Notes under the pieces: model-generated
Database searches by the model: none
Seen by the model: only the letters and a program-made list of their open reading frames with translations
What the model was told of the DNA's origin: nothing
Shown: positions 1 through 8,215 of the stretch, one piece after another
Position numbering within the stretch: the stretch's first letter is position 1
Layout of the letters: each line of letters starts with the position of its first letter
Translations under genes and position numbers: made by a program
NCBI RefSeq assembly: GCF_001307295.1
Contig: NZ_CP012700.1
Span: 2,545,001-2,609,000, forward strand
DNA from: Sphingopyxis macrogoltabida
GTDB taxonomy: Bacteria > Pseudomonadota > Alphaproteobacteria > Sphingomonadales > Sphingomonadaceae
DNA length: 64,000 nt
Direction of reading: 5' to 3'

Positions 1-179
1 CCTTTCCCGGCGGCTTCGTCCAGCAGCATGTCCTGAAGGGCCGCCGCGTCCACGACGACGGCGAAGTCCGCCTGCCGTGCGCGATCGTGTGCAAGGTGAC
101 GGACGGCAAGATCACCCGCCTCGACGAATATTTCGACAGCGCGCACGTCGCCGAATTCCGCAAATTTGCGAACGCCTGA
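1..179 (+). CDS. SnoaL-like / NTF2-fold protein, C-terminal fragment
   Basis: The gene begins before the window; the frame starting at base 3 is open and stops with TGA at 177-179. The visible 58 residues end in a typical SnoaL/ketosteroid-isomerase-like tail, with VTDGKITRLDEYFDSAHV followed by a short helix. Such small cone-fold proteins act as isomerases, hydrolases or cyclases on small hydrophobic substrates, or have no known activity. It is followed 10 bases later by the next gene, so it is probably the promoter-proximal member of the catabolic operon that runs to about 3.05 kb. Substrate unknown. Confidence 0.75.
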   Translation, partial: FPGGFVQQHVLKGRRVHDDGEVRLPCAIVCKVTDGKITRLDEYFDSAHVAEFRKFANA

Positions 180-189
180 GGAGTTAGCC

Positions 190-837
190 ATGCCCGTCCT
201 GCGCCAGGTTCCCCGTTCGGAAGTCACCGACGAAACCGTCACCGCTTATTACAACCGCCTGTTCGGCGACCGCGACCCCGTCGCCGAACCCGGCACCGCG
301 ACCGGCACGCCCGGCGACTGGTGGACGGTGTTCGCGCTGTCGCCCGATATATTCGAACATGCGGTCAAGGGTTTTGCCGTCTATCGCAACCCCGCGCGGA
401 CGATCGATCCGGTGCTGCGCGAACTCGGCCAGACGCGCGCCGGCTGGGTCAAGGGCAGCCAGTTCGTCTTTTCGCAGCATTGCAAGTCGCTCCGCGGCCT
501 CGGCGTCAGCGAAGAGAAGATCGCCGCCATCGCCTATTGGACCGTCGCCGACTGTTACAACGATCAGGAACGTGCGGTGCTCGCCTATGCCGACTGCCTG
601 AGCCAGGCCGGCGGCCGCGTCCCGCTCGAGGTGTTCGACAAGCTCAAGACCTTCTGGAACGATGAGCAGATTTTCGAATTCACCTACATCACCTGCCTCT
701 ATGACATGCACGCCGTGATCACCCGCGCGCTGCGCATGGAATATGACGCGCGCGAAGACCCGATCGTCGAAGTCGCCGCCCCCGAAGGCTTCAGCGCCGC
801 CGACTTCCTCAGCGCGCCGCGCCCCGCGAACGGCTGA
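190..837 (+). CDS. Carboxymuconolactone decarboxylase (AhpD-like) family protein
   Basis: 215 residues if started at ATG 190, which has GAGGAG at 178-183 at good spacing; an upstream in-frame ATG at 166 lies inside the preceding gene and is less likely. The core has the all-helical CMD/AhpD pattern, with the SQFVFSQHCKSL segment (His-Cys) where the family keeps its catalytic His/Cys, followed by a GLGVSEEKI turn. Members are decarboxylases or peroxidase-like proteins and are often found in aromatic and lactone catabolic operons. The stop overlaps the ATG of the SMP-30 gene (837), so the two are translationally coupled. A role with the lactonase next door is an inference. Confidence 0.75.
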   Translation: MPVLRQVPRSEVTDETVTAYYNRLFGDRDPVAEPGTATGTPGDWWTVFALSPDIFEHAVKGFAVYRNPARTIDPVLRELGQTRAGWVKGSQFVFSQHCKSLRGLGVSEEKIAAIAYWTVADCYNDQERAVLAYADCLSQAGGRVPLEVFDKLKTFWNDEQIFEFTYITCLYDMHAVITRALRMEYDAREDPIVEVAAPEGFSAADFLSAPRPANG

Positions 838-1751
838 TGAGCGACTACGGCACGCCCGAGGTCGTCGCGACGGGCCTTCGCTTTCCCGAAGGCCCGGTGC
901 CGATGGCAGACGGGTCGGTGCTGCTGGTCGAGATCGCGCGCGGCACACTGACGCGCGTCGCGCCCGACGGGTCGCTGTCGGTCGTCGCCGAGCTCGGCGG
1001 CGGGCCGAACGGCCTCGCGATCGGTCTCGACGGCGCCGCCTATGTCTGCAACAATGGCGGCTTCCAGTGGATCGAGGCGGGCGACCTGCTCTTTCCCGGC
1101 CATGCCGCCAATCCCGATGCGTGCGGATCGATCGAGCGCGTCGACCTTGCGACCGGCGCGGTGACGACGCTCTACGACAGCTTCGAGGGCGAGCGGCTGA
1201 AAGGCCCGAACGATATCGTCTTTGACGCCGACGGCGGCTTCTGGTTCACCGATCATGGCCAAGTGCGCGGCACCGGCCGCGACCATGGCGCCATCTATCA
1301 CGCCGCCGCCGACGGATCGAAGATCACGCGCCAGCGCGCCGAGATGATGGGCCCCAACGGTATCGGCCTGTCGCCCGACGGCAGGACGCTTTATGCCAGC
1401 GAGACGATGACCGCGCGCGTCTGGGCGATGGACATCGTCGCCCCCGGCACCCTCGCACCGCCCCCGCCATGGGCGCCCGGCCGCTTCGTCGGCACGCCGC
1501 CCGCCTTCCGCCTGCTCGACAGCCTCGCCGTCGAGGAAAGTGGCCGCATCTGCGTCGGCACGATGGTCGAGGGCGGGATCACCGTCTTCGACCCCGACGG
1601 GCGCGCGTCCGAGTTCGTGCCGCTGCCCGACATCGGGATCACCAACATCGCGTTCGGCGGTGCCGACCGGCGCGACGCCTATATCACCGCATCGACCACC
1701 GGCACCCTTTGCCGCGTCCGCTGGCCGCGACCGGGCGCGCGATTGCATTAA
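837..1751 (+). CDS. SMP-30/gluconolactonase/LRE family lactonase
   Basis: 304 residues, a six-bladed beta-propeller of the SMP-30/gluconolactonase family. Signature metal and active-site segments are visible: RFPEGPV near the N terminus (metal Glu), GGPNGLAIG, GPNDIVFDADGGFWFTDHG and GIGLSPDGRTLY, which supply the Asn and Asp ligands for the divalent cation. These enzymes hydrolyse lactone rings. The start ATG overlaps the end of the CMD-family gene. The pairing of a CMD protein with a lactonase fits a ring-opened or lactone intermediate of a catabolic pathway, but the substrate cannot be told. Confidence 0.85.
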   Translation: MSDYGTPEVVATGLRFPEGPVPMADGSVLLVEIARGTLTRVAPDGSLSVVAELGGGPNGLAIGLDGAAYVCNNGGFQWIEAGDLLFPGHAANPDACGSIERVDLATGAVTTLYDSFEGERLKGPNDIVFDADGGFWFTDHGQVRGTGRDHGAIYHAAADGSKITRQRAEMMGPNGIGLSPDGRTLYASETMTARVWAMDIVAPGTLAPPPPWAPGRFVGTPPAFRLLDSLAVEESGRICVGTMVEGGITVFDPDGRASEFVPLPDIGITNIAFGGADRRDAYITASTTGTLCRVRWPRPGARLH

Positions 1752-1763
1752 TCGTCAACTTAA

Positions 1764-1792
1764 TTGACAGTTATAGCCTCCTGTGCTAGGAA
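1764..1792 (+). promoter_or_regulatory. Possible sigma-70-type promoter
   Basis: TTGACA at 1764-1769 is a perfect -35 box, followed after 17 bases by TAGGAA at 1787-1792 as a weak -10. It lies in the 63-base gap between the SMP-30 gene and the GST at 1815. The predicted transcript start would fall very close to the GST ribosome binding site, so the call is weak. Confidence 0.3.
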
Positions 1793-1814
1793 AGACTCAA
1801 GGAAGAGGATGGGC

Positions 1815-2432
1815 ATGAAATTCTATAACTCCATCGGCCCCAACCCGCGCGTCGTGAAGCTGTTCATGGCCGAAAAAGGTATCGAGATTCCCGAGGTCAT
1901 GATCGACCTGCGCGGCGGCGAGAACCGGCGGGCGCCCTATAATGTCGAGGTCAATCCCGCGGGTCAGACCCCGGCGCTTGCGCTCGACGACGGCAGCGTC
2001 CTCACCGAAATCACCGCGATCTGCGAATATCTGGAAGAGCGTTTTCCCGAAACGCCGCTGATCGGCAGCACGGCGGAGGAGCGCGCGAACACGCGCATGT
2101 GGACCCGCCGCGTCGATATCAAGATCTGCGAGCCGCTGACCAACGGCTTCCGCTTTGCCGAAGGCCTGCCGCTGTTCGAGCCGCGGATGCGCTGCCTGCC
2201 CGAGGCTGCGGCGGGGCTGAAAGCCATCGCGCAGGACGGCATTGCCTGGCTCGATCCGCTGATCGCGGGCCGCGACTTCATCGCCGGCGACCGGCTGAGC
2301 CTCGCCGACCTCATGCTTTTCGCTTTCCTCGATTTCGGCGTGTCGGTCGGCCAGCCGGTCGACCCGGCCTTCGCCAACGTCAATGGCTGGTACGAACGGA
2401 TGAAGGCCCGCCCCAGCGCCAACCTCAAATAG
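1815..2432 (+). CDS. Glutathione S-transferase family protein
   Basis: 205 residues from ATG 1815; an AAGGAAGAGG Shine-Dalgarno run ends at 1808. ATG 1809 is in frame but too close to that site. The N-terminal thioredoxin fold shows FYNSIGPNPR, the cis-Pro segment GQTPAL and the glutathione-binding ES-like TEITAICEYLEE. The C-terminal helical domain contains the N-capping region AGDRLSLADLMLFAFLDF. It conjugates glutathione to, or cleaves ether or isomerises, a hydrophobic substrate. It is followed after 24 bases by a VOC gene, suggesting one operon. Confidence 0.85.
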   Translation: MKFYNSIGPNPRVVKLFMAEKGIEIPEVMIDLRGGENRRAPYNVEVNPAGQTPALALDDGSVLTEITAICEYLEERFPETPLIGSTAEERANTRMWTRRVDIKICEPLTNGFRFAEGLPLFEPRMRCLPEAAAGLKAIAQDGIAWLDPLIAGRDFIAGDRLSLADLMLFAFLDFGVSVGQPVDPAFANVNGWYERMKARPSANLK

Positions 2433-2456
2433 ATTACCAAAAATAGGAGACGGATC

Positions 2457-3050
2457 ATGGCTGCAACCAATACCGAATTCGAATTCTGCGGCGTCAATCA
2501 CCTCGCGCTCGTATGCAAGGATATGGCGAAGACGGTCGAATTCTATCGCGACATTCTGGGCATGCCGCTGCTCAAGACACTCGATCTCCCCGGCGGGCGC
2601 GGCCAGCATTTCTTCTTCGACGTCGGCAACGGCGACAGCATTGCCTTCTTCTGGTTCCCGAACGCGCCCGAGGCGGTTCCCGGCATTTCGGCCCCCGCCG
2701 CACTGCCGACGCGCGGTAGCTTTGTTTCGGCGCACGGCTCGATGAACCATATCGCGATCAACGTCCGCGCCGAAAAGTTCGACGAATATTATCAGCGGCT
2801 GGTCGACAAGGGCGTCGAAGTCACGCCGATCCTCAACCACGACAATTCGCCGACCCAATCGTCGCCCGAAATGAACGACGACGTCTACGTCCGCTCGGTC
2901 TATTTCTTCGACCCCGACGGCGTCTGCCTCGAATTCGCGGCATGGACCAAGGTGTTTGACGAGAGCGACGTCGCGCACGATCCGGTGCAGGCCGACGGTA
3001 CGAAGCGCGAAGGCTTCATCACCGGCCGCACCCCGGTGCCCGCCGAATAA
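2457..3050 (+). CDS. VOC-family metalloprotein (glyoxalase/dioxygenase-like)
   Basis: 197 residues, start at ATG 2457 with TAGGAGA upstream. It has paired beta-alpha-beta-beta-beta modules. Putative metal ligands are His in CGVNHLALVC near the start, His in GSMNHIAINV in the second module and Glu in DGVCLEFAAW. The family includes glyoxalase I, extradiol dioxygenases and glutathione-dependent isomerases or FosA-like enzymes. With a GST directly upstream, a glutathione-adduct substrate is attractive but unproven. A strong terminator at 3077-3108 closes this transcription unit. Confidence 0.8.
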   Translation: MAATNTEFEFCGVNHLALVCKDMAKTVEFYRDILGMPLLKTLDLPGGRGQHFFFDVGNGDSIAFFWFPNAPEAVPGISAPAALPTRGSFVSAHGSMNHIAINVRAEKFDEYYQRLVDKGVEVTPILNHDNSPTQSSPEMNDDVYVRSVYFFDPDGVCLEFAAWTKVFDESDVAHDPVQADGTKREGFITGRTPVPAE

Positions 3051-3076
3051 CAGGCGTTTCTACTGGGAAGCACTCC

Positions 3077-3108
3077 GGCCCGGCGGCACAACCGCCGGGC
3101 CTTTTTTT
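3077..3108 (+). terminator. Rho-independent terminator after the VOC gene
   Basis: A perfect 10-bp stem GGCCCGGCGG / CCGCCGGGCC with loop CACAA, followed by seven T residues (3102-3108). It lies 26 bases after the VOC stop and ends the operon that starts before the window. Confidence 0.9.
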
Positions 3109-3172
3109 GCGACCTTGTCGCGGCCCGACGAAAGCGCGATAGCATATTGGCAACCGACGGAAAGGTCCGGCT

Positions 3173-3805
3173 ATGAGCGAACTGACCATCTGGACCTATG
3201 ACTGGGTGCCGGAAATGCCGCGCGGTTTCGTCCGCGACCTGCGGCTCCGCTGGGCGTGCGAAGAGGCGGGGCTTCCCTATAGCGTCCGCACCGTCGCATT
3301 CGACGATCGCGCGACCAATCACCTCGAACAGCAACCCTTCGGCCAGGTGCCGTTCCTCAGCGACGGCGAGGTCGAGATATTCGAGAGCGGTGCCGGGCTG
3401 CTCCATCTCGCACGCAAAAGCGAACGGCTGATGCCCGGAGACCCGGCGGGCGAAGCGGCAACGGTGCAATGGTCGATCGCCGCGCTCAATTCGATCGAGA
3501 TGGTCTCGGTGCCGTGGTGGTTCCTGAAAATCTCGGGCGATGCCGACAACAAGCTGACCGGATGGCTGACCATGCGCCTCGGCCAGCTCGAGGACATATT
3601 AAGCGAACGCGAGTGGCTGGCGGCCGGGCGCTTCACCGTCGCCGACCTGCTGATGGCCGACGTACTGCGCGTTGCCGATGTCCGCGCGTTCGGCGACCGG
3701 CCGGCGACCGAAGCCTATGTCGCGCGCGTCACCGCTCGCCCCGCCTTCCGGAAGGCCTATGCCGACCAGATCGCCCATTTCGAGGCGGGCGACGCCCAGC
3801 GCTGA
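3173..3805 (+). CDS. Glutathione S-transferase family protein
   Basis: 210 residues from ATG 3173 with GGAAAGG upstream. The thioredoxin-fold half contains FGQVPFLSDG (cis-Pro) and EIFESGAGLLHLA (the ES pair binding the glutathione gamma-glutamyl group); the helical half contains AAGRFTVADLLMADVLR. It is the second GST in 1.4 kb but is separated from the first by a terminator, so it has its own promoter. It converges with the acyl-CoA ligase that ends 12 bases after it. Confidence 0.85.
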   Translation: MSELTIWTYDWVPEMPRGFVRDLRLRWACEEAGLPYSVRTVAFDDRATNHLEQQPFGQVPFLSDGEVEIFESGAGLLHLARKSERLMPGDPAGEAATVQWSIAALNSIEMVSVPWWFLKISGDADNKLTGWLTMRLGQLEDILSEREWLAAGRFTVADLLMADVLRVADVRAFGDRPATEAYVARVTARPAFRKAYADQIAHFEAGDAQR

Positions 3806-3817
3806 AGCTCCCTCGCT

Positions 3818-5383
3818 TCAGCCTACGGCGCGGTCACGTCCCTCCCAATAAGGCGCGCGCAGTTCGCGGCGCAGCACCTTGCCCGACGGGTTGCGCGGCA
3901 ACGCATCGATATAGTCGACGCGCTTCGGCGCCTTGTACGCCGCGATCCGCTCGCGCGCCCAGGCGATGACATCGGCGGGTTCGGGGCGGAGGTCCGCCGA
4001 CGCAACCACCAGCGCCATCACCGCCTCGCCCCATTTGTCGTCGGGGATGCCGATCACCGCGACATCGGCGACCCCGGGGCACCCCATGATCGCGCTTTCG
4101 ACCTCGGCCGGATAGACATTCTCGCCCCCCGACACGATCATGTCCTTGATCCGGTCGTGAACATAATAAAAGCCGTCGGCATCGCGGTAGCCGACGTCGC
4201 CGGTGTGGAGCCAGCCCCCAGCAAGCGTTTCCTCGGTCGCCGCGGCGCGGTTCCAATATTCCTTCATCACGATGCCGCCGCGGATCGCGATCTCGCCGAT
4301 TTCGCCCTCGCCGAGTTCCTTGCCCTCGCCATCGAGGATCGCCATCGCCGCCCCCGGCCAGGGCTGGCCGCACGAGGTCAGCTTGCCGGGCAGGTCATGC
4401 GCGGCGGGCGACAGATAGGAACCGCCGCCGGCGGATTCGGTCATCCCGTAAAATTGCACGAAATCGCAGCCGAAGGTCGCCCGCGCGCGGCGCAATACAT
4501 CCTCGGCGATCGGCGACGCGCCATAGGCGATCGATTTGAGCTCCGGATAGGCCGCGCCGTCGGCATCGGGCTGGAGCAGCATCATCTGGATCATCGCCGG
4601 GGCGAGGAAAGCATGCGCTACCCCTTCCTCGCGCAGCATCCGCACCGCGTCGGGGGCGGTGAAATCCTTGACCAGCACCAACCGCCCGCCCTGCGCCAGC
4701 CCCGAGAAACTGACGTTCGTCCCCGCGACATGGAACAGCGGCATGACGATCATCACCGTCTCGTCCTCGCCATAGGCAAAGCCGTCGACCTCGGTCGCGG
4801 CCTCAAGGAAGGTCCGGTAATTGGCGTTGGTCAGTACGACGCCCTTGGGCAGGCCCGTCGTGCCGCTGGTATAGAGCTGGAGTACGTCGTCGGCGAGCTG
4901 CGGCGGGTCTGCCGGCGGCGCGTCGGATGCGCCCGCCAGCCACGCCTCGAACGGTTCGAACGCCGGATGGTCGCCGTACAGCGCGATCAGCCGCGGCGGC
5001 GAAGCCAGCCCCGCGACCGCAGCCAGCGCGCAATCGAAGAAATCCTCGCCGACGAACAGCAATTTCGGCCCCGCATCGCCGAGGATGAAGCCGATCTCGC
5101 CCGGCGCTAGGCGGCAGTTGATCGGCGCAAAGCAGGCACGCGCCCGCGCGGTGCCGAAGAACAGCGGATACCAGCCGTCATGATTTTTGGTCAGCGCCGA
5201 GACCCGGTCGCCCGGCACGATGCCAGAGGCGATCAGGGCGTTCGCAACGCGGTTCGATCGCGCATCGAGTTCGGCGAAACTCGTCTCGCGCGCCCCGAAC
5301 TTCACCGCAGTTGCTTGCCCCCGTGCCCGCGCCTGCGCCGCCGGTATGTCGGCCAGCGTCCGGATGGCGTCCAGATCGATCAT
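3818..5383 (-). CDS. Class I adenylate-forming acyl-CoA ligase
   Basis: 521 residues from ATG 5383, which is preceded on its strand by GGGGAGAG; an upstream in-frame start at 5497 would overrun the divergent promoter. ANL-superfamily motifs are in order: P-loop YTSGTTGLPKG, YGMTES, GGWLHTGDVGYRD, hinge and IKDMIVSGGENVYPAE, and the C-terminal catalytic lysine in NPSGKVLRREL. It activates a carboxylic acid with ATP and transfers it to CoA. It is divergent from the MetE-like gene, and the shared 98-base gap holds operator site A. The acid substrate (fatty, aryl or cyclic) cannot be deduced. Confidence 0.9.
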   Translation of the reverse strand: MIDLDAIRTLADIPAAQARARGQATAVKFGARETSFAELDARSNRVANALIASGIVPGDRVSALTKNHDGWYPLFFGTARARACFAPINCRLAPGEIGFILGDAGPKLLFVGEDFFDCALAAVAGLASPPRLIALYGDHPAFEPFEAWLAGASDAPPADPPQLADDVLQLYTSGTTGLPKGVVLTNANYRTFLEAATEVDGFAYGEDETVMIVMPLFHVAGTNVSFSGLAQGGRLVLVKDFTAPDAVRMLREEGVAHAFLAPAMIQMMLLQPDADGAAYPELKSIAYGASPIAEDVLRRARATFGCDFVQFYGMTESAGGGSYLSPAAHDLPGKLTSCGQPWPGAAMAILDGEGKELGEGEIGEIAIRGGIVMKEYWNRAAATEETLAGGWLHTGDVGYRDADGFYYVHDRIKDMIVSGGENVYPAEVESAIMGCPGVADVAVIGIPDDKWGEAVMALVVASADLRPEPADVIAWARERIAAYKAPKRVDYIDALPRNPSGKVLRRELRAPYWEGRDRAVG

Positions 5384-5428
5384 TTTGCTCTCCCCAATTT
5401 CATTTCGCGCTTCTGTTTCGCTTGAATT

Positions 5429-5444
5429 AGATAGAATACTAAGT
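5429..5444. promoter_or_regulatory. Operator A of the ACTTAG-N4-CTAAGT family
   Basis: AGATAG-AATA-CTAAGT, 10 of 12 arm bases match the palindrome ACTTAG-N4-CTAAGT seen complete at 58414. It sits between the divergent acyl-CoA ligase (start 5383) and MetE-like gene (start 5481) and overlaps TAGAAT, a plausible -10 for the rightward gene, so binding would block transcription. Confidence 0.6.
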
Positions 5445-5480
5445 AAATACTGGCCAGCCTGAAAATCGAGAGGATTGGCC

Positions 5481-6533
5481 TTGTTCGACCACCCCATATT
5501 GCCGACGACGATCGTCGGAAGCTACCCCCAGCCCGACTGGCTGATCGACCGCGAACGGCTGAAGGCCAGCCTGCCCCCGCGCGTCCGCGCCGAGACGCTG
5601 TGGCGCATCCCCGAACCGTGGCTCGCCGATGCGCAGGAAGCGGCAACGCTGATGGCGATTCGCGATCAGGAAGAACTTGGCATCGACATCGTCGGCGACG
5701 GCGAAATGCGCCGCGAAAGCTATTCGAACCGCCTCGCGACCGCGCTGTCGGGAATCGATAGCGAAAAGCACGGCACCGCGGTCGACCGCACCGGCAATGC
5801 CAACCCGGTGCCACTCGTCTCGGGCCCGATCCGCCGCGTCGCGCCGATCGAGGCGCAGGATGCAGCGTTCCTCCGCCGCCATTCGACCAAACCGGTGAAG
5901 CTCACCCTGCCCGGCCCGTTCACGATGACGCAGCAAGCGGAAAATGGCTATTATCCCGACGCGCGGGCGCTCGCGATGGACTATGCCGACGCGGTCAATG
6001 CCGAGGTGAAGGATCTGTTCGCGGCGGGTGTCGATGTCGTCCAGCTCGACGAACCCTATCTGCAGGCACGCGCCGCCGAGGCGAACAGCTATGCGATCGA
6101 GGCGATCAACCGCGCGCTCGAGGGGGTCGGCGGCACGACCGCGCTGCATATCTGTTTCGGCTATGCGATGGTGCACCATGGCGCCGGCGCAACGGGGCCG
6201 AAGCCCAAGGCCTATGATTTTCTCGCCGAACTCGAAGCGTCGGCGATCGACGTCATCTCGATCGAAGCGGCACAGCCGGGGCTCGACCCGGCGATCCTCG
6301 CCGAACTGCCCACCAAGACGATCATGTACGGCGTGCTCGATCTGTCGATTCCCGATGTGGAAACTCCCGAGGTCGTCGCCGGCCGCATCCGCGAGGCGCT
6401 GCGTTATGTCGACGCCGAACGGCTGTGGATCGCGCCCGATTGCGGGATGAAATATCACAGCCGCGAGCATAGCCAGGCCAAGCTGAAGACAATGGTCGAC
6501 GGGACCGCACTGGTGCGGGCCGAACTCGCCTGA
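5481..6533 (+). CDS. MetE-like zinc-dependent methyl/alkyl transferase, C-terminal domain type
   Basis: About 350 residues, matching only the catalytic half of cobalamin-independent methionine synthase (full MetE is about 750). TTG 5481 is chosen because GAGAGG ends 7 bases before it; TTG 5475 is possible. Seen: GSYPQPDWL near the start, HICFGY (His-x-Cys zinc ligands), Glu in DVISIEAAQPG and PDCGMKYHSREHS (third zinc thiolate). This fold activates a thiol as Zn-thiolate; family members include methionine synthases and epoxyalkane:coenzyme M transferase. Its place opposite an acyl-CoA ligase and near GSTs suggests a catabolic transfer to a thiol rather than methionine synthesis (inference). 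Confidence 0.8.
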   Translation: MFDHPILPTTIVGSYPQPDWLIDRERLKASLPPRVRAETLWRIPEPWLADAQEAATLMAIRDQEELGIDIVGDGEMRRESYSNRLATALSGIDSEKHGTAVDRTGNANPVPLVSGPIRRVAPIEAQDAAFLRRHSTKPVKLTLPGPFTMTQQAENGYYPDARALAMDYADAVNAEVKDLFAAGVDVVQLDEPYLQARAAEANSYAIEAINRALEGVGGTTALHICFGYAMVHHGAGATGPKPKAYDFLAELEASAIDVISIEAAQPGLDPAILAELPTKTIMYGVLDLSIPDVETPEVVAGRIREALRYVDAERLWIAPDCGMKYHSREHSQAKLKTMVDGTALVRAELA

Positions 6534-6536
6534 CAG

Positions 6537-6596
6537 CGTCATCCCGGCGAAGGCCGGGATCTCACCGTCGTCATCCCGGCCTTCGCCGGGATGACG
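6537..6596. repeat. Intergenic palindromic repeat (possible bidirectional terminator)
   Basis: A perfect 24-base inverted repeat: 6537-6560 pairs with 6573-6596 around a 12-base loop, and each arm is itself nearly palindromic around GGCGAAGGCC. It lies between converging genes (MetE-like stop 6533, hydrolase stop 6603). A related sequence is found at 14661-14748. Confidence 0.85.
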
Positions 6597-6602
6597 AATT
6601 GG

Positions 6603-7295
6603 TCAGGCGTCGATAAAATCCGTCAACAACGGTACCAAAACCTCCGGTGCCTCGACCGTCGGCAGATGCCCCGCGCCCGCAATCACTTCGAGCCGCGCCC
6701 CCGGAATCGCATCTGCAATCTCGTCATGATGCGCCCGGCTGGTGATGCCGTCCTTCTCGCCCCAGATCAGCAGCGTCGGCACCGCGATCTCCCCGAGCCG
6801 CGGGCGGCTGTCGATACGCGCCATGATCGCGCGCTGCTGCGCAAGGAAGGTGTCGGCGCCGGTATCGGCCGCCATCGCCCGCGCGATTCCGAGCAGTCGT
6901 TCGTCATTCCGCTTCTCTTCGGGAAAGAGGATCGGGATGCGTTCTTCGACAACCTGATCGAAATTGCCGCTCTCGACAAGGTCGATATAGCCCTGCCGCC
7001 GCGCCGTCTGCGCCGGGCCGTCGGCCGAAGCGAGCGTCGAGATCAGAGCAAGCTTCGCAACGCGTCCGGGCGCGCGGCGCATCACATCGAACGCGACGAA
7101 GCCGCCCATCGCGTGCGCGACAAGCGCGAATTTGGGCGGGGCGTTGTCGAGCAGGCGCTGCGCGAAGCCCTCGATCGTATCGTCGCTGCGATTGTCGGCG
7201 ACGATCACCTCGCGGTCCGCCCATGCATCGAGGAGTGGCTGCCACACGGCGTCGGTCAAAAGCTGACCGGTAATCAGAACGATGGGAAGCGACAT
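6603..7295 (-). CDS. Alpha/beta-fold hydrolase homologue lacking the nucleophile serine
   Basis: 230 residues from ATG 7295, whose A overlaps the TAA of the upstream dehydrogenase (TAATG). The alpha/beta fold is clear: oxyanion region near LITG, elbow LVAHAMGGFVAF, acid Asp182 in WGEKDG, His210 in GAGHLP. The nucleophile elbow normally reads GHSMGG; here the serine is Ala62 (codon at 7110-7112) and the first Gly is Ala60, while the Asp and His of the triad remain. It is either a non-hydrolytic lyase/isomerase-like protein or an inactive partner. It is the last gene of a coupled five-gene set. Confidence 0.8.
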   Translation of the reverse strand: MSLPIVLITGQLLTDAVWQPLLDAWADREVIVADNRSDDTIEGFAQRLLDNAPPKFALVAHAMGGFVAFDVMRRAPGRVAKLALISTLASADGPAQTARRQGYIDLVESGNFDQVVEERIPILFPEEKRNDERLLGIARAMAADTGADTFLAQQRAIMARIDSRPRLGEIAVPTLLIWGEKDGITSRAHHDEIADAIPGARLEVIAGAGHLPTVEAPEVLVPLLTDFIDA

Positions 7296-8215
7296 TAGAC
7301 CACCTGATGAAGGAGAGATTCGCCCGCCGCGAGGCGACGGCAATTCTCGTGCGCCACGGTGAGGCTGCGCACGAGCGTTTCGGGAGTGAGCCAGGCGATA
7401 TGCGGCGCGAGCACCGCATTGGGCAGGCCGAGCAGGGGATTGCCGCGCGGCAGCGGCTCTTCGGCGAAGACATCGAGCCCGGCGCCGCGCAAATGCCCCG
7501 ACGCCATCGCCTCGACCAGCCGGGCCTGATCGACCAACTCGCCACGCGCGGTGTTCACCAGCACCGCACCCTTCTTCATCGCGAAGGGATCGATGCTCGC
7601 GCGCGTCTCGTCGGTCAGCGGCATGTGCAGCGACACGATGTCGCTTTCGGCTAGCAGGCGGTCGAGCGGCGAATAGTCGTAAGGCACGTCGCGCGGGCTG
7701 CGCGCGGTATAGACGACCTTCGCACCCAGCGCCGCGAGCACCGGCGCGAGGAGCTGCGCCGAATTGCCGAAACCGACCAGCCCCACCGTGCGCCCGCCGA
7801 TCTCGCCGACGCTGTCGAGTTCGGACGGGTCGGCACTCCAGCCTTCGCCGGCGCGCGTGCGCGCATCGAAGAAGCAGGTGCGGCGCAGCACCGCCATCAT
7901 CAACGACAACGCCATTTCGGCGACGGCCTGGCTGTTCGTGCCGGGCATGTTGCACACCGCGACTTCATGGTCGCGCGCGGCGTCGAGCGCGATCGTGTTC
8001 ACGCCGACGCCGAGCTTCTGGATCAGTTTGAGCTTCGGTGCCGACGCGATGAACTCGGGCGTCACGGGCGTCAGCACATGGAGCAGCGCTGTAATCTCGG
8101 GCGCGACCTCGTCGAGCGGTGCTGCCTCGTCGACATGCACGACGACGCCCGGCCCGAAGATTTCATCGACGGCCTCGCGAAAGCCGGGGCTCGGCCGGGC
8201 GTGGAGGACGATCAT
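7295..8215 (-). CDS. D-2-hydroxyacid dehydrogenase family (NAD-dependent)
   Basis: 306 residues from ATG 8215, which overlaps the TGA of the enolase-like gene (ATGA). It shows the D-isomer-specific 2-hydroxyacid dehydrogenase layout: N-terminal substrate domain with KLKLIQKLGVGVNTI, Rossmann motif VGLVGFGNSA, and the catalytic trio Arg in NTARGELVD, Glu in GLDVFAEEPLP and His in LAPHIAWLT. It oxidises or reduces a 2-hydroxyacid/2-ketoacid pair. Its coupling to an enolase paralogue and a kinase suggests that it handles a 2-oxoacid or enol product of that pair, an inference. Confidence 0.88.
   Translation of the reverse strand: MIVLHARPSPGFREAVDEIFGPGVVVHVDEAAPLDEVAPEITALLHVLTPVTPEFIASAPKLKLIQKLGVGVNTIALDAARDHEVAVCNMPGTNSQAVAEMALSLMMAVLRRTCFFDARTRAGEGWSADPSELDSVGEIGGRTVGLVGFGNSAQLLAPVLAALGAKVVYTARSPRDVPYDYSPLDRLLAESDIVSLHMPLTDETRASIDPFAMKKGAVLVNTARGELVDQARLVEAMASGHLRGAGLDVFAEEPLPRGNPLLGLPNAVLAPHIAWLTPETLVRSLTVAHENCRRLAAGESLLHQVV

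Noticed and set aside
1752-1773. AACTTA/AGTT imperfect palindrome before the GST at 1815, as an eighth operator
   Set aside because: Only the left half resembles the family (ACTTAA); the right half CAGTTA does not match CTAAGT.
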